NCBI GenBank assembly: GCA_027486585.1
Contig: JAIXOU010000019.1
Coordinates: 18,228-82,227, forward strand
DNA: 64,000 nucleotides
DNA from: Verrucomicrobiaceae bacterium
GTDB lineage: Bacteria; Verrucomicrobiota; Verrucomicrobiia; Verrucomicrobiales; Verrucomicrobiaceae
Reading direction: 5' to 3'
Under the pieces are notes generated by a model, which was given only the letters and a program-made list of their open reading frames with translations, did no database searches and was not told the DNA's origin. The stretch's first letter is position 1, and every line of letters begins with the position of its first letter. The position numbers and the translations under genes are program-made. This document shows positions 23,791 to 31,240 of the stretch, piece after piece.

Positions 23791-25257
23791 ATGAATCCGA
23801 ACTCTGCTTTTCCATGCGGACAACGCGAACAATTCGTCACCCGCAGAAATTTTCTTTGGGAACTTGGTGGCGGCCTCGGCGGCGTCGCTCTCGCGGCGAT
23901 GATGAATGAAGCGCAGGCTGCGGCAAATCCGCTTGCGACCAAGGCCGGACATCATTCTGCGAAGGCCAAAGCCGTGATCCAGATTTTTTGCCCCGGCGGG
24001 CTCAGTCATGTGGATACGTGGGATTACAAACCAGAGCTGGTGAAGCGTCAGGGCAAGCCATTCGATGTGGATGGCAAGCTGCAGTTCTTCGCGTCGAAGC
24101 CGGGCAATTGTCAGCAGAGTTGGTGGCCGTTCCGTCAGCACGGCGAGTGTGGACGCTGGATAAGCGATTTGTTCCCAAAGCTGGCGCAGCGCGTTGATGA
24201 TATGGCCTTCATCCATTCCATGCAGAGCAAGACAGCGTTGCACGGGCCGGCGATGTTCATGGCGAACAGCGGCTTCATCCTGCCCGGCTTTCCTAGCATG
24301 GGTGCTTGGGTCACTTATGGACTCGGCAGCGTGGGTGATGATCTACCCGCCTTCGTCGTGCTGCCTGATCCTCGCGGACTGCCACCGGGCGGAGTCATCA
24401 ATTGGGGGGCTGGTTTTTTGCCCGCGATTCATCAGGGAACGACGCTCCAGACTGATGTCGAGAAGCCACCCATTGCCGATTTGTTCCCATCGAAAAACTT
24501 CGCCCATCTCCGCGGGAAGACCGAGCAGGCCAGTCGTGATTTTCTCCAAACGTTAAACCGCGCCCACGCCGCCGAGCGCCCCGGTAACAGCGAACTCGAA
24601 GCCCGCATCTCCGCCTACGAGCTAGCCGCTCGTTTGCAACTCAGCGCTCCCGATGCCACTAATCTGCGCGGCGAATCCGACGCCACCAAGCAGCTTTACA
24701 AGTTCGATCACGAAGACATTGGCACCTTTGGTCGCCAATGCTTGCTCGCTCGCAGACTCGTCGAGCGCGGCGTGCGTTTTGTACAGATCTTCTGTGGTGC
24801 GGAGAATACCGGTGCGAAAAAGATTCGCCCGAACTGGGACAGCCATGAAGATATCATACGCGACCATGGTTACTGGGGGCCCATTCTCGACACCGGCGCC
24901 GCCGCGCTGCTTACCGATCTCAAATCACGAGGCATGCTCGAAAGCACGCTGGTCATGTGCACCAGCGAGTTTGGTCGTCAACCTGCCGCGCAAGGCGCTG
25001 GCAAAGGCCGCGATCACAATGCCGGTGCCTTCACTGCATGGCTAGCGGGCGGCGGCATTAAAGGCGGCACCGCCTACGGCAGCACCGACGCCCTCGGCTT
25101 TAAAGCCGCCGAGAATCCCGCCTACTGTTACGATCTCCACGCCACTGCACTGCACTTGCTCGGGCTGAATCACGAGAAACTCAGCTTCTACAACAACGGC
25201 ATCAACCGCCGGCTAACCGACGTGCATGGGCACGTCATCAAGGAGATCCTCGCGTGA
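23791..25257 (+). CDS. DUF1501 family protein, copy 2
   Basis: The 488-residue protein has a Tat motif (VTRRNFLWELGGGLGGVALAAM) after a short N-terminal extension. DUF1501 blocks are AVIQIFCPGGLSHVDTWDYKP, FIHSMQSKTALHGPA, FVQIFCGAENTGA..NWDSHEDI and LVMCTSEFGRQPAAQ. The C-terminus (RRLTDVHGHVIKEILA) is the conserved tail in a slightly diverged form. It is translationally close to PSD1 copy 2 (3-bp gap) and should form a functional pair with it. The longer insert around NTGAKKIRPNWDSHEDII distinguishes it from copies 1, 3 and 4, marking a different subfamily. Confidence 0.93.
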   Translation: MNPNSAFPCGQREQFVTRRNFLWELGGGLGGVALAAMMNEAQAAANPLATKAGHHSAKAKAVIQIFCPGGLSHVDTWDYKPELVKRQGKPFDVDGKLQFFASKPGNCQQSWWPFRQHGECGRWISDLFPKLAQRVDDMAFIHSMQSKTALHGPAMFMANSGFILPGFPSMGAWVTYGLGSVGDDLPAFVVLPDPRGLPPGGVINWGAGFLPAIHQGTTLQTDVEKPPIADLFPSKNFAHLRGKTEQASRDFLQTLNRAHAAERPGNSELEARISAYELAARLQLSAPDATNLRGESDATKQLYKFDHEDIGTFGRQCLLARRLVERGVRFVQIFCGAENTGAKKIRPNWDSHEDIIRDHGYWGPILDTGAAALLTDLKSRGMLESTLVMCTSEFGRQPAAQGAGKGRDHNAGAFTAWLAGGGIKGGTAYGSTDALGFKAAENPAYCYDLHATALHLLGLNHEKLSFYNNGINRRLTDVHGHVIKEILA

Positions 25258-25279
25258 GCATCCTGATAAATCTTCGCCA

Positions 25280-25306
25280 AAAGATGGGAGATAAAAATCC
25301 ATCTTT
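25280..25306. repeat. Short hairpin between DUF1501 copy 2 and iclR-type gene
   Basis: AAAGATGG (25280-25287) pairs with CCATCTTT (25299-25306). The loop, GAGATAAAAAT, closely matches the loop of the hairpin at 14448-14477. CTGTCGTCTC follows, as in the right arm at 15288. It belongs to the same repeat family. Confidence 0.6.
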
Positions 25307-25464
25307 CTGTCGTCTCATGAAGCGTCTTTCCTTCTTCGCGGCAGGCAATCAGGAAAAGTAGGATGGGCTGTCTGGCCTGAGCTCTCCGAATCAATTCAAA
25401 AAAGACGAAAGAAAGCCCCTGTCTGAAACTTTTATATATCTACAAAAGATTCCACATATAGAAA

Positions 25465-26283
25465 ATGGAAAACAAGCGCACCGCCAAACGCAAGATCACC
25501 TCGCCTGTCCGTGATTCCGGTTTCAGCACTCCAAGCCTGGACCGCGCACTCGCAGTCATGCAGTGCATGGGCGGTCAATCTTCAGGGCTCACGCTTTCGG
25601 AGATCGCGGAGCGGCTGGGGCTGTCGGTGAACTTTGTGTATCGCGTCACGCAGTCGCTGGTGGCGCATGGGTATGTGGTGCGGGATGCGGAGAAACGCTT
25701 CAGCATCGGGGCGCAGATGCTGGCGCTGTGCCAGCCGGTGGTGGATGATGTGCCGCTGGCGGAGGCCGCCCTGCCGGCGATGCGCTGGCTCAGCGAGCAG
25801 ACGGGCGAGGCGGCGCATCTAGGCATCATCAGCGGCCATGAGGGCATCGTGCTGGAGCGCGTGATCGGGAAGGCGTTGATCAAGTTCTATGTGGAGCGTG
25901 GCACGCGCTTTCCGCTGCACACGAGCGGTCCGGGGAAGGTGATGCTGGCCTTCATGCCGGAGGCGGAGCGGGATGAAGTCATCGCAGGCATGAAGTTCGA
26001 GCGTTTCCAGCCGTGGACGATTTCGAATCGCAAAGACTTCCTGAAATGTCTCGACGACGTGCGCAAGAAGGGCTGGGCCGTGGATGCGGGCGAGCACTTG
26101 GAGGGACATCACTGCCTCGGCGCTCCCATTCTCGACGCCGAAGGCAACGCCATCGCCAGCCTGTGGATCTCGGGACCTAGCCAGCGGCTTTCGGAGGAGC
26201 GGCTCGCTAAGCTCGCTCCGGTGGTGAAAAAAGCGGGCGCGATGGCCACGACCGCACTCAACCCTGCCCACGCAAAAGCATGA
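25465..26283 (+). CDS. IclR-family transcriptional regulator
   Basis: The 272-residue protein has an IclR winged helix (about 22-85: SLDRALAVMQCM...GLTLSEIAERLGLSVNFVYRVTQSLVAHGYV) and an IclR effector domain (about 100-265: AHLGIISGHEGIVLERV, FPLHTSGPGKVMLAFMPE, GWAVDAGEHLEGHHCLGAPI and a late ASLWISGPS). IclR regulators commonly control catabolism of aromatic acids or sugar acids. Its stop overlaps the start of PSD1 copy 3 by 4 bp (ATGA), so regulator and cytochrome gene are translationally coupled. This makes it the probable local regulator of the 26-35 kb module. Confidence 0.93.
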   Translation: MENKRTAKRKITSPVRDSGFSTPSLDRALAVMQCMGGQSSGLTLSEIAERLGLSVNFVYRVTQSLVAHGYVVRDAEKRFSIGAQMLALCQPVVDDVPLAEAALPAMRWLSEQTGEAAHLGIISGHEGIVLERVIGKALIKFYVERGTRFPLHTSGPGKVMLAFMPEAERDEVIAGMKFERFQPWTISNRKDFLKCLDDVRKKGWAVDAGEHLEGHHCLGAPILDAEGNAIASLWISGPSQRLSEERLAKLAPVVKKAGAMATTALNPAHAKA

Positions 26284-29200
26284 AATCACTGATTCGTTCG
26301 ATTTCTGGGCCGTTTCTGGCGCTGCCCATCCTTGCCACGGCTGCGGAGCCCGATGGCGCGGCGTTCTTTGAATCACGCATCCGGCCTGTGCTGGTGATGC
26401 ACTGCTACGAATGCCACAGCGCGGAGAAGACCAAGGGCGGCCTGCGGCTGGACTATCGCGGCGGTATTGAGAAAGGCGGCGAGAGTGGTGCGCTGGTGAA
26501 TGCGAGTGCGCCTGACAAGAGTCTGCTGCTGCAAGCCATCCGCCACGATTCAAAGGACCTGAAAATGCCGAAAGGAGCTGACAAGCTGCCCGATGGTGTG
26601 ATCGCTGATCTCACACGCTGGGTCAGCATGGGCATGCCGGGTTTGTCGGAGAATCCGCCGAGCGCGCAAGCCGCTGCCACCGAAGAATGGCAGGCCAAAC
26701 TGACCAAGCGTCGCGCTCACTGGGCCTGGCAGCCGGTTAAAACGCCAACGGTGCCGAAGCTGGCGGCTCACCCGGTGGACAGCTTTCTCATGGCGAAGAT
26801 GCAGGAGAAAGGCCTGGAACCCGCGGCTCCGGCAGCGCCTTCCGCGTTGCTGCGCCGGCTGAAGTTCGCGCTGGTGGGCCTGCCGCCGACGGAGGAAGAG
26901 ATGGAGTCTTTTGCTGCGGCAATGGGACAATCAGACAGGGAGACAATCAGACAATCAGATGGGGAGAAGGCCGATGTCACATTGTCTCCCCATCCCATTG
27001 TCTCATTGTCTGCGACAGAATCTCTCATCGACCGCCTTCTCCAGAGCCCGCAGTTTGGCGAGCACTGGGCCGCGTATTGGCTGGACTTGATGCGCTTTGG
27101 CGAGACCGGCGGCTATGTGCGCGATTACCCGATCCCGCAGGCTTGGCGTTACCGCGACTATGTGATCCGCGCCTTCAATGCGGATGTGCCGTATGACCGT
27201 TTCGTGCAGGAGCATGTGGCGGGCGATCTGCTGTCGCCGCGAATCAATGCAGCGATGAAGATCAATGAGTCACCGCTTGGCACGGGATTCATGCGACTGA
27301 TGGAGGTTTCTTCGACGGCCTCGGACGTGGCGCTGGAGGAGGCGCAGATTGTGGAAAACCAGATCGACACGCTGGCGAAGGCTTTTCAGGGCCTCACGGT
27401 CTCCTGCGCACGATGCCACGATCACAAGTTCGATGCGATCTCCACGGCGGATTACTACGCCCTGTTTGGGACACTCGCCAGCTCGCGGCAGAGCCAGGTG
27501 ATCATTGATGCCCCGGAGGTGAAGAACAACGGAGTGGCAGCGATGCAATCCGCCAAGCAGCAGATGAAAGGTCGCCTGCTAACGCTGTGGAAAGAGGATG
27601 TGCAAACTCAGAGCACAGCCATGCAAACATGGCTGCAAGCCGGGCCAGGCAACAAGCCAGACAAGACGACCTTTTGGGGCCACGTGTTGCTGCGTCAGAA
27701 AGTGGATCGCGCTGACCCGGGGCATCTTTTCTGGTGCATCTCCGCCGCCTTTGCTGCGACAGGGAGACAATCAGACAAGGAGACAATCAGACAACCAGAC
27801 GGGGAGAAGACTAATGTCTCATTGTCTCCCCATCCCATTGTCTCATTGTCTCCGAACAAGGCGGGCGAGCGTTGGGAAAAAGCAGCCGCGTCATGGCTCG
27901 ACGAGCAGCGGCGTGAGTCCATAGCCCGCGAAGAGCGGAACCGGAACAAGTTCAAGACCACGGCGGACTTTCGCCAGAGCGATGCTGGCTGGTTCCTCTC
28001 GGGTGTGCAGCCGAGCACGGTCTGGAGCGGCGGCAGCGATTTCGCGCTGATGCCAGAGGGCAAGGAGCTGGTCGATCGCTTCGTGTCTCCGGGCCTCAGC
28101 TCAGATCGGTTGACCCGCAAGCATGGAGCCATCGCACGCTCGGTGGATTTTTCGCTCGGCACGCAGTTCGTCAGTCTTCGGGTAGCGGGTGGTTCGTCGG
28201 CGCATGTGCGGCTGATTCAAAACAACTTCCAGCAGATGGAGAACATCGCTCATGCCAACAAAGTGCGGCATTTTGATTCACGCTTTCCCACTTGGGTGAC
28301 GGTGCCTGTGGGGCATCAGGCGAGCTGGCAGGGACGGCGCTCGTATTTGGAAATCCTGACCAAGGATGATGCAGCCCATTTCCGCCGTTCCGATGAGGGC
28401 AACAAACCCTATCAACTCGTGGTCAATGACGCGACTGGTCGCTCATGGTTCGGCGTTGATCAGATTGTGGAGCACCAGACTCCAGGAGCGCCCGAGAATG
28501 ACCTGCGGCTGACCCTTCGACTCGCGCCTCCAAGTCCAGAGTGGAACGCAAAAAATCTCGCGGCGCACTGGCGCAAGGAATGTGATGACGCGCTGGATCG
28601 CTGGGGCCGCGATGCGGCGAAAGCCGACGACGTGGAGTTGCTGAACTGGCTGCTGGAACACGGCGCTCTGCGCAATCAAATGGCCCAAATGCCCGGCGAT
28701 GTGCAAAAGCTCGCTGGGCAGTATCGAGCGCACGAATCCGCTGTGCCGCGTTTCCAGCGTGCCTCGGCCATCGTGGCGGAGGGCACTGGGTTTGATTCGC
28801 CCGTGCATCGTCGCGGCTCGCCGGATTCGCTAGGTGAAAAGGCTCCGCGCCGTTTCCTCGAAGTGATCCACGGTGCGGAAGGCTACACCGCCGGAGCACA
28901 GGCGCGGCTGGAACTAGCGCACGACCTCACCTCACCGCAGAACCCGCTCACCGCCCGCGTCATGGCCAATCGCGTGTGGCGCTGGATCTTTGGCCAAGGT
29001 CTCGTTGCCACCGTGGACAACTTCGGCGTCATGGGAGAGAAGCCCAGCCATCCCGAGTTGCTCGATTACCTCGCAAACTATCTCGTCGAGCATGATTGGT
29101 CGGTGAAAGCCTTGATCCGTCATCTCGTCACGAGCCAGGCCTTCCAGGCCCAAAGCATCGCCTCCGCCAAGGCGCAGCAAGTGGACCCAGCGAATCGACT

Positions 29201-29759
29201 TCTCTCGCACATGCCGGTGCAACGCCTGCGGGCCGAGGCGGTGCGCGATTCCATCCTCGCGGTCTCTGGCACGCTGGATCAAACGATGTTTGGCTACACA
29301 GGGCCAGCGAATCAGAGCGAGAGCGCTGCCGTGGCCCATCCGAAGCTGCGGCGTGGTGTTTATCAATACATCCGACGCGAGTCGCTCGATCACATGATGC
29401 TCATGTTTGATGCGCCGGAGCCATCCCGCACCCAGGGCGACCGCGAGACCAGCAGCGTGCCCGGGCAGTCGCTGCTCATGCTGAACAGCGCTCTGGTCCA
29501 CGAGCAAGCCACCGCCTGGGCCGCGAAGGATATGAAGCTCCGCAAAGGATACTCGACCGAGCAGCGCATCGAGCATCTCTTTTCCAAGGCGCTAGGCCGC
29601 CAGCCCTCCGCTGACGAGGTGCAGTCGCTCGTCGAGTTCCTTGATGACCAGGCCGAGGCCTACGCACTCCCGCCCGCCGCGCGTGGCACGGACCAGCGAC
29701 TCTGGGCGGACCTTTGCCACGTCCTCATCAACGCCAAAGAGTTCCTCTACATCCCCTGA
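26280..29759 (+). CDS. PSCyt1-DUF1549-DUF1553 cytochrome-type protein (PSD1 family), copy 3, with two in-frame repeat insertions
   Basis: The 1159-residue exported protein has a signal peptide (about 1-21), haem c motifs CYECH (Cys42-His46) and CARCHDHKFDAI (from 376), DUF1549 about 160-390, and DUF1553 from about 880 to the end (NPLTARVMANRVWRWIFG ... NAKEFLYIP). It is longer than copies 1 and 2, partly because of a middle domain (about 530-830) and partly because of two inserted segments. Residues about 218-245 and 495-525 are both read from a 27-bp-arm hairpin repeat and contain ETIRQ.DGEK and SPHPIVSLS. Both insertions keep the frame and fall at domain boundaries. The start overlaps the IclR stop (ATGA) and DUF1501 copy 3 follows after 6 bp. 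Confidence 0.92.
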   Translation: MKSLIRSISGPFLALPILATAAEPDGAAFFESRIRPVLVMHCYECHSAEKTKGGLRLDYRGGIEKGGESGALVNASAPDKSLLLQAIRHDSKDLKMPKGADKLPDGVIADLTRWVSMGMPGLSENPPSAQAAATEEWQAKLTKRRAHWAWQPVKTPTVPKLAAHPVDSFLMAKMQEKGLEPAAPAAPSALLRRLKFALVGLPPTEEEMESFAAAMGQSDRETIRQSDGEKADVTLSPHPIVSLSATESLIDRLLQSPQFGEHWAAYWLDLMRFGETGGYVRDYPIPQAWRYRDYVIRAFNADVPYDRFVQEHVAGDLLSPRINAAMKINESPLGTGFMRLMEVSSTASDVALEEAQIVENQIDTLAKAFQGLTVSCARCHDHKFDAISTADYYALFGTLASSRQSQVIIDAPEVKNNGVAAMQSAKQQMKGRLLTLWKEDVQTQSTAMQTWLQAGPGNKPDKTTFWGHVLLRQKVDRADPGHLFWCISAAFAATGRQSDKETIRQPDGEKTNVSLSPHPIVSLSPNKAGERWEKAAASWLDEQRRESIAREERNRNKFKTTADFRQSDAGWFLSGVQPSTVWSGGSDFALMPEGKELVDRFVSPGLSSDRLTRKHGAIARSVDFSLGTQFVSLRVAGGSSAHVRLIQNNFQQMENIAHANKVRHFDSRFPTWVTVPVGHQASWQGRRSYLEILTKDDAAHFRRSDEGNKPYQLVVNDATGRSWFGVDQIVEHQTPGAPENDLRLTLRLAPPSPEWNAKNLAAHWRKECDDALDRWGRDAAKADDVELLNWLLEHGALRNQMAQMPGDVQKLAGQYRAHESAVPRFQRASAIVAEGTGFDSPVHRRGSPDSLGEKAPRRFLEVIHGAEGYTAGAQARLELAHDLTSPQNPLTARVMANRVWRWIFGQGLVATVDNFGVMGEKPSHPELLDYLANYLVEHDWSVKALIRHLVTSQAFQAQSIASAKAQQVDPANRLLSHMPVQRLRAEAVRDSILAVSGTLDQTMFGYTGPANQSESAAVAHPKLRRGVYQYIRRESLDHMMLMFDAPEPSRTQGDRETSSVPGQSLLMLNSALVHEQATAWAAKDMKLRKGYSTEQRIEHLFSKALGRQPSADEVQSLVEFLDDQAEAYALPPAARGTDQRLWADLCHVLINAKEFLYIP
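26933..27011. repeat. In-frame 8-bp-period hairpin element, copy 1
   Basis: Left arm 26941-26967 (units GACAATCA, GACAATCA, GATGGGGA) and right arm 26985-27011 (units TCTCCCCA, TCCCATTG, TCTCATTG) are complementary at 24 of 27 positions around a 17-nt loop. One or two extra left units (GACAATCA, GACAGGGA) precede the stem. It lies within the DUF1549 part of PSD1 copy 3. Confidence 0.85.
27763..27851. repeat. In-frame 8-bp-period hairpin element, copy 2
   Basis: This is nearly the same sequence as copy 1, exactly 840 bp downstream: left arm 27781-27807, right arm 27825-27851, with a few substitutions (for example GACAACCA, GACGGGGA). The right arm from CATTGTCTCCCC onward is identical to copy 1 up to CTCATTGTCT. 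The left-hand substitutions partly break the pairing. Confidence 0.85.
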
Positions 29760-29765
29760 TCCGCC

Positions 29766-31148
29766 ATGCAGCCTTCACCACCTAGCCGCCGATCTTTCCT
29801 GCAAACCAGCGCCTCGGGCTTTGGCTGGCTCGCCCTGCAATCTCTCTTGGCAGACCGCTCCTTCGGCTCGCAAGTGCAGATCACCACACCTCACCTCGCT
29901 CCGAAAGCGAAACGCGTTGTCTGGTTCTTCCTCGACGGTGGCCTCTCGCATATCGACAGCTTTGATCACAAGCCGCGCCTCACGCAGGATCACGGCAAGC
30001 CGCTCCAAATCGCTGGCAAAAAAGAGGACATCACCGGACGCACCACCAATGCCATCCTCGGCAGCCCCTTCGCTTTTCAGCGCTACGGCCAGTGCGGAAA
30101 GAGGGTGAGTGATCTCTTTCCACACATCGGCTCCTGCGTGGACGATCTCACCTTTCTTCACGCCGTGCACGGACCGTCGCCCGATCACGAGAGCGCCATC
30201 GGCATGCTTCATGGTGGCTCGCTTTTGCAGGGATTTCCCAGCGTTGGCTCGTGGGCGCACTACGGCCTCGGTTCGGAGAATCAGAACCTGCCCGGTTTCG
30301 TCGTCATGGGCTCGCGGAAGCGCATGTATCGCACCAATGGATTCCTGCCGCCGGTCCATCAAGGCTCGCCTTTTTTTCAGGACCCAGCCCGGCCTTTGTC
30401 GGATCTCGTGATGGCGGAGAAGATCAAATCGCTCCAGCAAAACAAGATGCGTGCGGTGGGGCAGCTCGACCGCGACTTTCTGAAATCCTCCGCACAAAAT
30501 CAGATCATCGAGGCCGCCATCGCCAACCACGAAAAAGCCTACGTCATGCAGGACGCCGTGCCCGAGGCGACCGATCTCACCAAGGAGACCGCCGCCACCC
30601 TCGCGCTGTATGGTGTGGGCACCGAACGCAAGGAAACCGATGAGTTTGGCAGGCAATGCCTCGTCGCCCGGAGGTTGCTCGAGCGCGGCGTTCGCTTCAT
30701 CGAGATCGTCAGCAACGGCTGGGACCAGCACGGCGACTTGAAGGATAAACACGCCCAAAACGCCCGCGCCATTGATCGACCCATTGCCGGTCTGTTGAAG
30801 GACTTGAAAGGCCGCGGCCTGTTAGAAGACACGCTCGTCGTCTTCGCCACCGAGTTTGGACGCACGCCGAACACCGAAGGTGGCGGCAACAAACCGGGCC
30901 GCGACCATCATCCCTGGGGCTTCACCATCTGGATGGCCGGCGCTGGTCTGCGTCCCGGCACCAGCCACGGTCAGCTCGACGACTTCGGCTACTTCCCGGT
31001 CGAAGGAGCCGTCGATATTCACGACATCCACGCCACCGTCCTTCACCTGCTTGGCATCGACCACGAGCGCCTCACCTACCGCTACTCCGGCCGCGATTTC
31101 CGCCTCACCGACGTGCATGGCAAACTCGTGAAGGAGATCCTCGCGTGA
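29766..31148 (+). CDS. DUF1501 family protein, copy 3
   Basis: The 460-residue protein has a Tat motif (PSRRSFLQTSASGFGWLALQS). DUF1501 blocks are AKRVVWFFLDGGLSHIDSFDHKP, FLHAVHGPSPDHESAIGM, VRFIEIVSNGWDQHGD and LVVFATEFGRTPNTEG. The C-terminus is GRDFRLTDVHGKLVKEILA. It is the partner of PSD1 copy 3, 6 bp upstream. A 62-bp near-perfect palindrome follows in the gap before the next gene. Confidence 0.93.
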   Translation: MQPSPPSRRSFLQTSASGFGWLALQSLLADRSFGSQVQITTPHLAPKAKRVVWFFLDGGLSHIDSFDHKPRLTQDHGKPLQIAGKKEDITGRTTNAILGSPFAFQRYGQCGKRVSDLFPHIGSCVDDLTFLHAVHGPSPDHESAIGMLHGGSLLQGFPSVGSWAHYGLGSENQNLPGFVVMGSRKRMYRTNGFLPPVHQGSPFFQDPARPLSDLVMAEKIKSLQQNKMRAVGQLDRDFLKSSAQNQIIEAAIANHEKAYVMQDAVPEATDLTKETAATLALYGVGTERKETDEFGRQCLVARRLLERGVRFIEIVSNGWDQHGDLKDKHAQNARAIDRPIAGLLKDLKGRGLLEDTLVVFATEFGRTPNTEGGGNKPGRDHHPWGFTIWMAGAGLRPGTSHGQLDDFGYFPVEGAVDIHDIHATVLHLLGIDHERLTYRYSGRDFRLTDVHGKLVKEILA

Positions 31149-31163
31149 CCTGCTCAAGCATCC

Positions 31164-31225
31164 ATCGACAGAAGAATGGGGACAGAAGAATGGCCTTATT
31201 CTCCTGTCCCCATTCTTCTGTCGAT
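31164..31225. repeat. Near-perfect 62-bp hairpin with 14-bp units
   Basis: Arms 31164-31193 and 31196-31225 match at 27 of 30 positions, the outer 22 perfectly, with a 2-nt centre. Each arm holds the unit GACAGAAGAATGG(G) twice. It ends 15 bp before the GTG start of the DUF1592-type gene. Confidence 0.88.
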
Positions 31226-31240
31226 CAAATCCCACTTCTC

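Noticed and set aside
31145..31240. Upstream extension of the DUF1592-type gene to the GTG overlapping the DUF1501 stop
   Set aside because: It would translate the 62-bp hairpin and bury the signal peptide; the GTG at 31241 gives a normal export signal.
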